Assembly: GCA_036583965.1 (NCBI GenBank)
Contig: JAZBQD010000015.1
Location: forward strand, 66,680,330 to 66,744,329
Source: Prunella strophiata
Lineage: Eukaryota; Chordata; Aves; Passeriformes; Prunellidae
Length of the DNA stretch: 64,000 nt
Reading direction: 5' to 3'
Part shown: positions 34,928 through 45,933 of the stretch, piece after piece
Position numbering within the stretch: the first letter of the stretch is position 1
Layout of the letters: each line of letters begins with the position of its first letter
Notes under the pieces: model-generated
Seen by the model: the letters and a program-made list of their open reading frames with translations, nothing else
Told to the model about the DNA's origin: nothing
Database searches by the model: none
Made by a program: the position numbers and the translations under genes

Positions 34928-37497
34928 GTAAAATAAAGGCAAATGAAACAGAAAAAAAATTTCTATTAGTGCAATCAGCCACTCATACATGTTGCAACTT
35001 TATGTGACCACAAGATCTGAGAAGTGTGTGGTCCTTACTGACACTGTCCTTTGGCCACTTCCTTAACTGGGCTAGAAGATAGTTTAAGACCGTGATTAAA
35101 CAAAGCCCTCGGGAGCTGAATGCTGACTTTTAGTAAGTGATTATTTTAAAATTAAATGTTAGCCTTAACATGTTGTTAAGTTTCTATGAACTTTAGGCAA
35201 TGCCATTTCAAACCAAAAATCTCCTTAATCTCAAAATAAGGGTTGGGAAGAGCAGTGACCTGGCTTCAAAGAAGGAGTTCCCATAATACTGGCAATAAAG
35301 GAAAATGCAATTCTCAATCACAGGATGTAACAAGGTCTCTTCCAATTCTGCATGCCTTCAGGTGAAGAAAATTCATGCTAATAGTTTGCATAATCACCTT
35401 TGGCTACCAAGTAAAAGGGGGTTGGACTTCAGTTCTTTGAACAGAAAATGGGAGAGAAATGAAGGGTAAAGGCAGTAACAATATGGTTTTAGTGTTCAAG
35501 CTGACCAGGATTCAAAGAGGTGATTTTCCATGTGAGGTTTGACAGCTTCAGCAGCCACTGTTTCACTTCAGATTCTTTGTTTCCTCAGTGCTGTTGTGTA
35601 AGTAGAGAACTCTTCTGAGGGCCAACTATTTTGGAATCATTGCTGAATACATAGAGGGAGAACTAGTGCAGAGCAGGGACAGATTAGGAAGGGTGAGACG
35701 AGGCAAATGTGACTTAGTTGTGAAAACTGGGAAAATTGAAGGACTGTGACAAAAAGTTTGAAATGGAGTGAGTGTTAATGGATAGTAAGGGTGATAACCT
35801 AGCACAAGAACTGAGAAAAGTAAGAAAAAGTGGGGGAAGGAGAGTCTGATTATTAGAAATATTACCAGCTTTTGAAAACCAAGGATAATGAACTAAAAAG
35901 AAGTAGGAAAAAGGGGAGAATCAGCAAAGAAATTTGAGTGAAAGCAATGAAAATTAAATACCCCCCTTCCTAATTATTATTATTTTTTTATGACTGTCTT
36001 TTGAACAGTAGAAATAGCAACATAGTCTCTTTTATATGATGCATGAAGCCCTTCAAGATCGTTATAGCGAAGGCTTTAGAGAAGAGCTGGCCAAAATGAA
36101 AAGGATTCACACTCCATCAGTCATCATAAAAATATGAGAAGTGAAAAAAGCTTTCCTGTTTTTTATAACATACATTTCTATGTAGGTATACTGACTTTTA
36201 ATAGCTGCATAATGTAAATAACAACAATTTTTTGACTTTGAGCACCTTATCTTCTACCTGATTACTAGTTGTCCTCTTGAAAACATGTAATTTGGGAAAA
36301 TAATTCTCAAATAGGATGCTGTCACAGACATGAATGGAAAACATTCTGCATCATGGTGAAAGATTCAGTGCTTCTGGGAAAATGAAAACTGAAAAGCTCT
36401 GCAAAATGTTAATGTCGATTCTGGCCATACCATTTAATGGTATAATGGTGACTGATTTTAGTATATTTGAAAATAGTGTTATGATATTACTGGGACCAGG
36501 GATTGCTTATTCATGAAAAAATTTCCTGTCTTCAAAGTATCTTCAATATAAATTCCCATCTTAGGCTTCACATGGCTAATTGTGTAGCTAATAAATGAGT
36601 AATTAGACAAAATATAAATTGCCACATCTCTGTGATATCCTTTTTTGATTGAAGGATTTTTTCATGCTTCATGGGTGAAGATTAAATTCTTCTTTAGCTT
36701 TTCTTTGTCCCTTTTCACCAATATTAAAGCTGTTTTCAGACCAGACCAGAAGTCACTTTTTTCTTTATCAGAGTTTGTCTGCTTCTTCACAGGCGCCCAT
36801 TTATGTGACAACTTTCTGAGTGCCTGTCCAAATGTTTTTCTGCTCATGCAATCTGTTTCTGGCTATGGGTTTCCATCTCAGCTGCAACATGTAGCTGTTT
36901 GGAATACAGCCAGTTCTGTTTGTCAATGGACGAGGTATTTCTAGAAGTATCAGCTACAAAGTTCTTGTATGAGATAACACCTCTTACAGAAAAAAACCAA
37001 AATCCCTGACAGTAAAATAAAATATGTATGATGGCTGAAAAAGGTTTTTTCTCTCTGAGCTGAAAAGCATTTACGCTACACTCTTATGTCTCTTTCTAAA
37101 GTGATGTTAATTCTACAATTTGGTAAACATTTCTATATGATGACGCTATAAGCATGATGACAGTGGGTCTGATTGGTAAATTTAGGTAAACAAATTTCAG
37201 CTGTGCTTAAATCATTGTGACTCTATCAACAGATCTTACCGTTGACTCTCAATGGTACTTTTAGGACAATTTTTATCATCATCTCAGACAGTTGATGGTA
37301 AGGTCTGTATTTTGCATGACTAGTGACTAAAATCTGTGCCAGCAAAGTATAAAGTATTATAGCTGAGATATGTCACATGAAAGAAAAGAGAGAAACTGGG
37401 CTAAAATCAGAATACTTAGTAAGAAATGCAGTTCTTCAGGTCATGCTCCAAAAGAAAATATTTTGGATGAAGAATATTAATTTAATTTCCACTGTTA

Positions 37498-37515
37498 TTT
37501 TTTTTTTTTTTTTTT
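37498..37515. repeat. T18 homopolymer
   Basis: Eighteen consecutive T. Simple repeat only. Confidence 0.95.
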
Positions 37516-40500
37516 GAAATCTCATGAACTAATGGAACGTCAATGATTGTAGTGCAAAGATACAAACCATCCCACAGTACCTTTAACACCCTTACTCACT
37601 TCTTAGTTAATTCATTTGAACAGCATATGCACCTTATTTCTTCAATATCAAGTTTGATATGGAACAAATGACACATGGATGAGTGCAAGACACAGTATGA
37701 GATCTCCCTGTCCTTGTGGGTTAAGTAGAGAAGCACAATTATTGCTAAGAAATCAATTTATCTGTGACTGCATGGAGTTGGCTTTTAACAAAGTTTTCAA
37801 GAATACTTAAAAGAAGATAATATATTCATTGAAAAGAATGGATTTACTTGTACATTTTCTTAAGCTTCTCTCCAGGCAACTGCCTGACAATTTAATAATG
37901 ATGAGATATTATTTCATGTTCTGCATTAGTATTTTTAGCACCAACATTTCTAATGATTTTCTTTTGTAATCATCATGTGAAATTTTTCTTGAAATATCTG
38001 TGAGGTAATTTTTTATTATTGTTTTCTTTTAGATGGTTTTTATTTCTTTTGCAGTTTGGAGTAATTCACACTAAGTAAAAAGTTATTTTCAACTTTCAGA
38101 ACAGGATGTTCACTTCTACAATACTCTTGTTTGTTAGTTAGACCATTTCACATACTCAACAATCAAAGGAAAATAAATTTATTTTAATTTACCCTATTAA
38201 ATTCTTGAAGAGTCAATGGGGGTTTTATTTTCACCTTCCAGATGAATCAAATTTATTCTTATGAATGTGAACAGGGCCATCCTCAGAAAAAAATCTCCAA
38301 TAATAGCTTTGGGTGGTGCTTGTCATTCTGAAAAAAAAAAAAGGTCTTTCTCGTCTCTCTTTCTGAAGTGTTTTCAGCCTTCTTTGATTTGTTTTCATTA
38401 GTCAGGCATCTTTTACCACTTTACACTTGACCTTCTTGGATTCACATTAAACCTTTTATGTAATAATATTTACATGTCTCTTCCATCTGACCTCTTTTTT
38501 TCTTCACATCCTAATAAATGTGAAGGTCTAAAGATTTTTTTTTTTTGCAGGATTTCTCTTAATCTCTCACATGATGTTTCCGTATTCTATTAAATAGTTT
38601 TTTTTCATTCCACAGGCTAAACTTCATATAAGCCCATCTTTAAATCCGTTATGCATAATGCTATGACAACTCAAAAATTATCTTGTATATAAATTATTAA
38701 CATGAAAAGACTATATTAGCTGAAAAATACTGTAATTTTCCTGCTGTGCTTTCAGTCTCTACTGTGTATAAGTAATTGCAGTTCCTCGATATGAACATTG
38801 CAATCTATAGAGAGCAAGTTAAAATGAACAAAACCTGAAAACAGACTGACTAAAATTAAACCTTTAAATCAATATCTAAACATCTATTAAAATCTCCTTT
38901 TTTTAAAGTTGAAGAGCTGTATTAGAGTCAATGAACAAAAAACTTTCTCAAATTAAGGCTCATTTGATTTATTGCCTTCTTATTATGAAGAAGTGAGCAT
39001 TTTAGGGTCCCAATTTTTATCTGTTTAAAATACTGATCTGTGCTTCTTCTGAAAGATGTACTTATGTGTTATTAATCAGACTTATCAAAAGAAAAATGTC
39101 AAAATAACATTATTGAGCAATATTATTTAAAGTGACACTTCAATCTTCACTGATACTAAACAAACAAGTGTTTTGATATTACTCATTCAATAAATAGTAA
39201 TTAAACACCGGTGGCTGGCTCCGTTTGTCAGGTATGGACATGCTGCATCAGGGAGCAGTGTATTTACTTTTATGCCTTGGGGCCCTTTCATACCTGAGGC
39301 CCACAGCTGTCATCTGCCTTTTCAGCACATTCCCACTGGGATCTCTTTAGTGAGGAACCATGATTTTTGTTTTTTCTGTGAGGAAGCAGCTGGACCATTC
39401 CTTTGGCATGTTGGTGTGTGCCTGGGTTAGTAGAAAGGCTGTATAGACAATCCTCTTCTACTTTGCTCTCCATGCCTTCCAACTTGCACTTGGTATCTTC
39501 ACCTTACTTCTCCAAGGTCGTGGACTTAGGTGAAATTGGTGTAGGTGTCCCATGAGTTTAAACTCTGCTGTTCAGTCAGGTCAGTGTTTGAGTGATTGGT
39601 GTCCTTTGGTCCATACGTTCAATGCCAATGTCATGTGATGACTTACAGTGAACAGTGCACAAGTGTACATGTTGCTCAGAGAGTGAAGGAAAAATAATGT
39701 AAAAATTGACTTCACAGCTAATTTTCAAAATGTCTTCATGCTTGAAATTTCATTTAAAAAAAGATTCTGTGGACTTCTGTGCTGATTTATTTTTTGGAGA
39801 AGTTGCTCCTTGGGAAAGTTGAATTTCTTTTTTTCTATTTTTTGATAAAACTTAAGGTGGAAGTAAGATAGTTAGTGGGGTATAAAGGCAAGTTCTGTGC
39901 TTTAGGGAGCTCATTATTCCCACACTGTATATAGCAATGGAATTGCAGGAAGATTACAAAAACACAATGTAAGTAAAAAGTAAGTGCCAAAAATCAGAGG
40001 GTAGAAAATACTTTTCTTAATAGAGAAACTTACCAGGGACCAAATAAATTGATTTATTGAACTTGTCTCTTTATTCTGTATCTAACTGAATGTCTCAGAC
40101 TAGACTTAACATAAGCATGTTGTACTTACAGAAACAATTAATAGACCCATGCGAGTTATAATTGGAACACTTGAATTATTCTCACATCTTTTAAAGTGAA
40201 ATTTGGATAAAATCTCCTACTTTAATTTAGCTGTAAATCAGGTGTTACTCTACAAAGTTTCAGTTCTTATACAACCTCCTGGGCTGGGATTTGGACTATT
40301 TTAATTCCTGTACTGCAAAGAGTTTAAGTAATTGTAAATGTTATATTTATTCCTGGAGCTTTCATTCCTGTAGTAGTATAAATACTCAAAATGTGTTTAC
40401 AAGGAATTAATGTACTCAAATTTCAATCTGATCTGAGCTACCAATAGAACATAGGAAGTGTTCTCGCTTTTCCCCCCTACAACTTCTTTCTCATGCTTAT

Positions 40501-40576
40501 AAGGGGTTTGGGCCTTTTTAGGTAGACCATATAGGAACTATTCACCTGGGTTGATTAAAATAAAAATGTGCATTAT

Positions 40577-40980
40577 TACACAGATTCAGTAAGAGGTTGA
40601 AAGGACCCAGGCTGTGTTCTAGTGCACCTCATATGCTGAAAGCCTGGTAGCTCAGAACTGTGTCCAGTTGAGTTTTGCATACCTCAAAGCATGGACACTG
40701 AACACTCCACAACCCCTTTGGTAACCTGTTCCATTACAGGAACAGTACTCACAGTAAATCAATTTTTTCCCCTTGCATTTAAATTTAATTTCTTGGTAGA
40801 TTTTTTTTCACTTTTTTTTTTCAGTTTACGTTCAGAGGCTCTTGTTCTGTCATGGGCACCATGGAGGAGAGTCTGACTTCATCTTTTTACTGTCCACTAT
40901 CAGGTATTCAGTACACACTGGTAAGATCCCCTGTGAGCCCCCAGGTTAAACAATCCCAGTTCCCTCTCTCTGATACATCT
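40577..40980 (-). mobile_element. Old CR1 LINE fragment (antisense)
   Basis: Read on the minus strand this is an old CR1 3' fragment. Plus-strand words in the order expected for the reverse complement are GAGGTTGAAAGGACC (3' end side), GCTCAGAACTGTGTCCAG, ACTCCACAACCCCTTTGG, AACCTGTTCCA, GGCTCTTGTTCTGTCATGGG, CACCATGGAGGAGAGTCTG, TGTCCACTATCAGGTATTCA, CACACTGGTAAGATCCCCTG and CAATCCCAGTTCC. It is more diverged than the copies at 7.7 and 60.9 kb, has a small deletion after GAGCCCCCAGG, and fades out near 40975. No frame survives. Its subfamily appears different from the copy at 14.5 kb, because the words around the 3' end differ. Confidence 0.85.
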
Positions 40981-43132
40981 CCGTGTATTCCATGATCTGG
41001 TGACTTACATGCTTTTGTGTCACTTGTTCCAGTCCACTAATACCAAGCTGCTTTCCTAGAATGACAGCCATATCATTTAGATGATCCTTTTGAAGTGATA
41101 TAATTCTCCTTTTTTGCTTACCTTTTGAAAAGAAGGACACATGAAAGGAAAAACTATAAAAGCAAACAGTGATGCAAGAGGAAAAGATAACCTGCCAAAA
41201 TAATTTCTCTAATGCTACTTTAGATAGGCAGTCAACAATAAAAGTGAAAACTATTGCATGAGGAGGAGGATGTTGAACTTTCCTCCTTCTCTGGTCCCTT
41301 AGTTAGTCATTAATCAAGGTTTAGATTCTACAAAGTTTGCCATCTATGGATGTCTGGAGTTTTACTTTCAAAGCAGATGCACTGCACATTACTGCCTGTA
41401 AGTATTCTTACCACAGAAGATATCATCAAACCTTGTCATTCTTAAGGTCAATAGCAAATGTCTTAGTGAAGTGAGAGTAATCAGGATTTTCTATTTTCTT
41501 CTCCTTTACTGAATCCTGTTTTCAGTAAGTACCAGAAACACTGTTGCTTCCTTTCACTTCCCTGAGTGTCCATTTATATACTGCAAATTTTATTGCTGTT
41601 AATGGTTGTCATCACTAATCTTTAGGTTATTATTGATTTCTTCTGAGTTGCTATCATCCCAGAGTTTCACCACTGGAGTTTCTAGTCCACAGATAGGAAA
41701 CTGTGAAGAAATTTTTGTCTTTCCCAGGATACGCTCAGATGGGAGCTTGGCAACCGGAGAGCTTATTAAGCTCAATGACAAAGCTGCTTAGCTCCACAGT
41801 CAAGGGGGTTGTGGAATTGTAAGGCATCTGGAAATCATTTGTCTTATTTATATCAAAGCTTTTTATGGAGTCAGCATTGTGCTGTGGAGCACCCAGATAC
41901 TGTAGAGTCAGCGTTCCAACATAAGACTCTCCTAGTAAAATATTTTCAGCTGAATCTACCACCTCATTGCATTGAGATAGAATTATTACAGAAGTGTATT
42001 TCATGAACTGTGCAATTCATCGACAATAAAATTTAATCCAGCTGCACAGGCAATTTTGAAAACTGAGGATTTCATCTTAACTTTATATCCCTGCCTACCT
42101 TGAATCCTGGCATATGCCTATGGGATAGAGATCAATTAGATTTAATATTAGCTGAAATGGGAAGACATGAAATTAAGAGGAAAAAAGTTAGTTAATTGGG
42201 AAGTTTAGGGATTGAACCAAACCTTTCCAATGTTCTTATCCATTACTCTGTGAAAGAGAAAATGGTATACTGTGCACACAGCTTGAATACATTAATCAAC
42301 AGTTTCCTGGTTGAGAATTGTGCTAATGAATATAAATTTCAAGTGACATATTAGCTGGAAACATCAGTGTGTGTGTCTAGGCCAGACAAATTCATTCAAA
42401 ACGTAGGCAATGGGAACAAATGCCAGCTGTATCTCCAGCCCTGTATAAATAGCTAAATAAATTAAATGGCTAGCTAGGGGTTTCCAAGGTGTCTGTGAGT
42501 ATCACCTGTTTTGACAAAATGAGGTAGCTGTCAAACCATGGTGTTCTCCAGATGGCCTACTGAGCACCAGCAGGTGCCCAAAGCACATCCTCAGTGCTCA
42601 TAGGTTGTGTTTGCATGGACAGAATGACCATTTTTAAAAGACTGAGCAACACATCAGTTTTTAAGATGAATCTGGAAACCTGCCCAGGTTATACACCTCT
42701 TTGTGTGACTTTCACCTCAAAGGGAAGATAAGGAGCTTTTAATACTCCTATTTAGTTTTTCTTGAGCATATGCAATTATAATCAATGATTGTGACTTTTT
42801 TCCTAGCTCTCAATTTCTCCATAAGTCCACAATTCCACCTCCTTTATCATGCTAATACAGAGTTCAGCCAAGACCTGGCTGAATGTTACACAATATGTAG
42901 AAGAGTGGAAGAGCTGTAAATTGTTGATGTACTGACAAACAGCAGTTCTACTGACACAGTTGCAGAACCAGCTGCTTGCTGTAATTTAGTAGAGACCCAG
43001 GGAAAGCCCAGGGTTAGCATCTCAATCAATATATTGCTGCCTGTTCATGCAGCCCAACTTACATATCTTGCTACTGTTTCCATCTTCTTCTTCAAACCTA
43101 TCAGATTTTTTTCCCTCACTCATTTATTTCCT

Positions 43133-43134
<2 letters not shown>
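40981..43134. other. Unique sequence, no gene seen
   Basis: No recognised element. Overlapping ORFs on both strands at 41599-42006 are short and have no domain. Confidence 0.5.

Positions 43135-43183
<49 letters not shown>
43135..43183. repeat. T49 homopolymer
   Basis: Forty-nine consecutive T inside a pyrimidine-rich stretch (about 43083-43190). It is the longest homopolymer in the window. No minus-strand retrocopy body ending in this A49 was recognised on the left side. Confidence 0.97.
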
Positions 43184-43834
43184 CCCTCTTGAATAGCAGA
43201 GTTTTAAGGTGTGGTTGATGCTTTTTGCCAGAGCTATTTTTCATTCCTTTTCTGAACCTAGAAATGTTGGCAATGGCAAGTTTTCTATGTGTGTTTCAGG
43301 TATGTACATCAAAAATATAAATGTAGGTGTATAAGTAGGTCAGCTTGTGGATACACTGGTGCTTATTGATTATTCCTGATGGACTACACCATGTAGATCC
43401 AGCCATTTCCCTAAGTATCTCCATATTCCACAAAGGATGGCATTTAAAAGTGCCAATTTTAAGTCTTGCAATTCCTTTTACTTCTAGATACAAATGATGC
43501 TACTTTTCAAGTTTGTGGGAAGCTTCTCATGTAACTGAGATAGACAACTGGGAAGGGTGGGGTTGCTCACAGCTCTACCCATAGCAGCACTCATTTCAGA
43601 AATGTTCTATTTGGATTTTTAATGAGGAACCTAGCATTTATGTCCCAATTTTTTATGCCTCTATAAACTTTATTTATATAAGAATCCTCCTATGTTTTCA
43701 GGATCATGTGAATTTCAGTGTGTGTGCAAACCAGATCCTAAGTCAGGGCATATTTGAGCTTCTACTCAACTGCCTAAAATTGGTCTACTGGATTAAGTCA
43801 TCCAAGAGCATGGGACAGTGATTCTGTTGTAAGC
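43184..43834. other. Unique sequence, no gene seen
   Basis: No recognised content. The minus-strand ORF at 43296-43493 has no domain. Confidence 0.5.
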
Positions 43835-43926
43835 TGTGATGGGTTGAACCAGGCTGGATGCCAGGTACCCACCAAACCTGCTCTATCACTCCCCACCTCA
43901 GCTGGGCAGGGGCGAAAAAATAAAAT
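43835..43926 (+). mobile_element. Truncated LTR of a songbird endogenous retrovirus
   Basis: The fragment begins TGTGATGGGTTGAACC and continues AGGCTGGATGCCAGG, ACCCACCAAACCTGCTC, TATCACTCCCCACCTCAG, CTGGGCAGGGGCGAAAA. This is the 5' end of a family of LTRs abundant in passerine and other avian genomes. After about 92 bp the resemblance is lost in an AT-rich stretch, so the U3 remainder, R and U5 are missing. The TG at the start suggests a genuine LTR terminus. No retroviral coding sequence lies nearby. The family is recognised from memory of its wording and would need a library search for a name. Confidence 0.65.
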
Positions 43927-44734
43927 TATATACATACTTTTGCATTGTATAAAGCCATCTTCTTTGTCTCCAAAGAGCAGAGTTTCTTTCATTCAAAAGC
44001 CTGGGTAGCTGCAGATGAGGAAATCTGGGACATGGAAAAGGGAAAAAAATTATTTCCATGAGAAATTCCCTATATCGTTCTCATGATCAGAAAATACTCT
44101 CTTGAATTGTGGGGTGTGTCTGGAGCACCTTATTTTAAAAATATTGATTACTTTAACTTTTGAGGATTTGTCAATTTCTTTTTTAAACTCATTTTTATGT
44201 TTGGCCCCCACATTCCACAGGAGTGTGCATTGCAGTTACCCTTCCTTTTGATGGAAAGTAAATTCTGTTAATTTGCTTTTAACTTGCTGTGTGATGATTT
44301 CATTGATCATTCATATGTTCTTGTCTCAGAAGAAACAGCAAAATTATTCCTGGCTTAGTTTCTCTACATAATTCAATGCTTTATTAACTTCCAACATTTT
44401 TTTGTTTGGTTGGTTTTTTTTTTTTTTTGTTTTTTTTAAACTAAACTATAAATTTTTCCTTACATCTGATCACTCATATTTTGGCTGTTAACCATCCCTC
44501 TTCGAGTTCTTTTGCATAGTCTTTGTATATGCTGATCAGAATTAGGCATATCATGGCTTCCCCAGTATCAGATTGACACTTGTGATTGCTATTTCTTTTA
44601 AAACAATTGCAAATGTTCTATTTATCCTTCTTTGGTGGAACTTTGAATTTTCAAAGGGCTCAGGATGACAAGGTATCTTTTTTAATCAATAGAGTTGGTC
44701 ACTGTAGATGTTAATGTTATTTTTCCATGCATGT
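43927..44734. other. Unique sequence with T/G-rich tract
   Basis: A T-rich tract with TTTGTTTGGTTGG lies at about 44397-44437. Nothing else was recognised. Confidence 0.5.
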
Positions 44735-45220
44735 TATATGCACTTTTCCATATTGAATTCAATCTGCTCCTTCTTTTACCTCTGTCTTATCTCTCAACCC
44801 CACAAGTACTGCTTTAAGGTTATATTTTGATGATCTTGAATAATTTCTATCTTCACAAGTCATCCTTTTCCCCAGATCATATATGAATATGTTGAGGTGA
44901 GCAGGCTCATATATGATCCTCCTGGTAACTGCTTTTCTTCCTCCACAGAGAGTAGTTATATGATTTTGCCCTGCAATAATTTTTTAAAATAAATTAAATT
45001 TAAAGAGGCCTTTCCTTTATCCCCAGACAACTCCTATTTTAAAGAAACCTTAATTATTTGAATTTTAAAATTTCTTGAAAACCCAAGTATGCAGTATCTG
45101 TTGATTGTTCATTAATGATGCTTAATGAAGTTTTCTCAGCACCTGACTTCAAAATTGAAGAAAATAACCCTAGAATATACTTTGTGAATGCATTACTGGA
45201 CACCTGGATGTGTGTCCTGT
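44735..45220 (-). mobile_element. Ancient CR1-type LINE reverse transcriptase fragment (antisense)
   Basis: On the minus strand this matches the reverse transcriptase part of an old amniote CR1-like LINE. Plus-strand words corresponding to the reverse complement are ATTGAATTCAATCTGC (44754 on), CCCCAGATCATATATGAATA (the family's codons for an F-I-N-D-L-like stretch), CTCCTGGTAACTGC, GGCCTTTCCTTTATCCCCAG, ACAACTCCTATTTT, and TTTCTTGAAAACCCAAGTAT. The minus-strand frame in 45054-45299 reads NEQSTDTAYLGFQEILKF, corresponding to RT motif A, where active elements read YLDFSKAFD. The catalytic aspartate is replaced by glycine. The segment coding for the FADD-type motif is largely deleted between about 44838 and 44870. 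Highly diverged and inactive. Confidence 0.7.
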
Positions 45221-45910
45221 AGAATTTGGAAACACTTTTTCTGTGGAACAATCTCAATTGTAGAATATTGTTAAGGATTGCATCATCTGTCCCTAGCACA
45301 ACCCCTTACAGATTTAGGCATACTGGTGTATACATATAGGTATGACAGATTTTAGTCTGAAAAATACCCGTCTTTAAGGGTGGAAGAAGATGTAATTTGC
45401 TCTCCCATTTATTAATAATATGGTGCTCTGCCATGAGTCAAGCTCAAAACCAATCTTATTACTTGTAGGTGGAAAATAATAATTGGGGCATAACAAAACC
45501 TATGATATTTATAAACCATAACTCTTTGGAGTAGAACTGTGCCCTAGAGTCATAGTTTCAAAATTATTTGTTTTACATGAGAAGCTTTATGTGTGTGTGT
45601 GATATTCCTGGGAAAACAGAGGGCTGTATTTATGCATATGTGACAGAGATGGATCATGTAAATGCATTATCAGTTGAAGATCAGAGACTGCTGAGAGCAA
45701 GGTCCTGGGACATTTAATGCTTTCAGAGGATGTTCAAATTTTCCAACCAAATGTTTCTGATCCACTGACATTAGGTTACTCAAATAATGACAATATTTTT
45801 AACTGCATTAGTAATTTCTCATTTAAGACCTTGATAATAATGCAAGCACAATAAAAATTGGTCACTCCTCAGGCACTCTCACCTTTTAGGGCAGGAAAAA
45901 ATTGGTGTGA

Positions 45911-45933
45911 TTTTTTTTTTTTTTTTTTTTTTT
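45911..45933. repeat. T23 homopolymer
   Basis: Twenty-three consecutive T. Simple repeat only. Confidence 0.95.

Larger units (their letters stand above)
32145..40576. other. Long AT-rich unique stretch
   Basis: No gene or named mobile element was recognised in these 8.4 kb. Simple repeats are T27 at 34899-34925 and T18 at 37498-37515. A near-perfect palindrome with 8-bp arms (ATACCATT/AATGGTAT) lies at 36427-36443. A patch at about 39205-39680 is richer in GC and in CpG than its surroundings but has no identifiable content. Confidence 0.5.
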
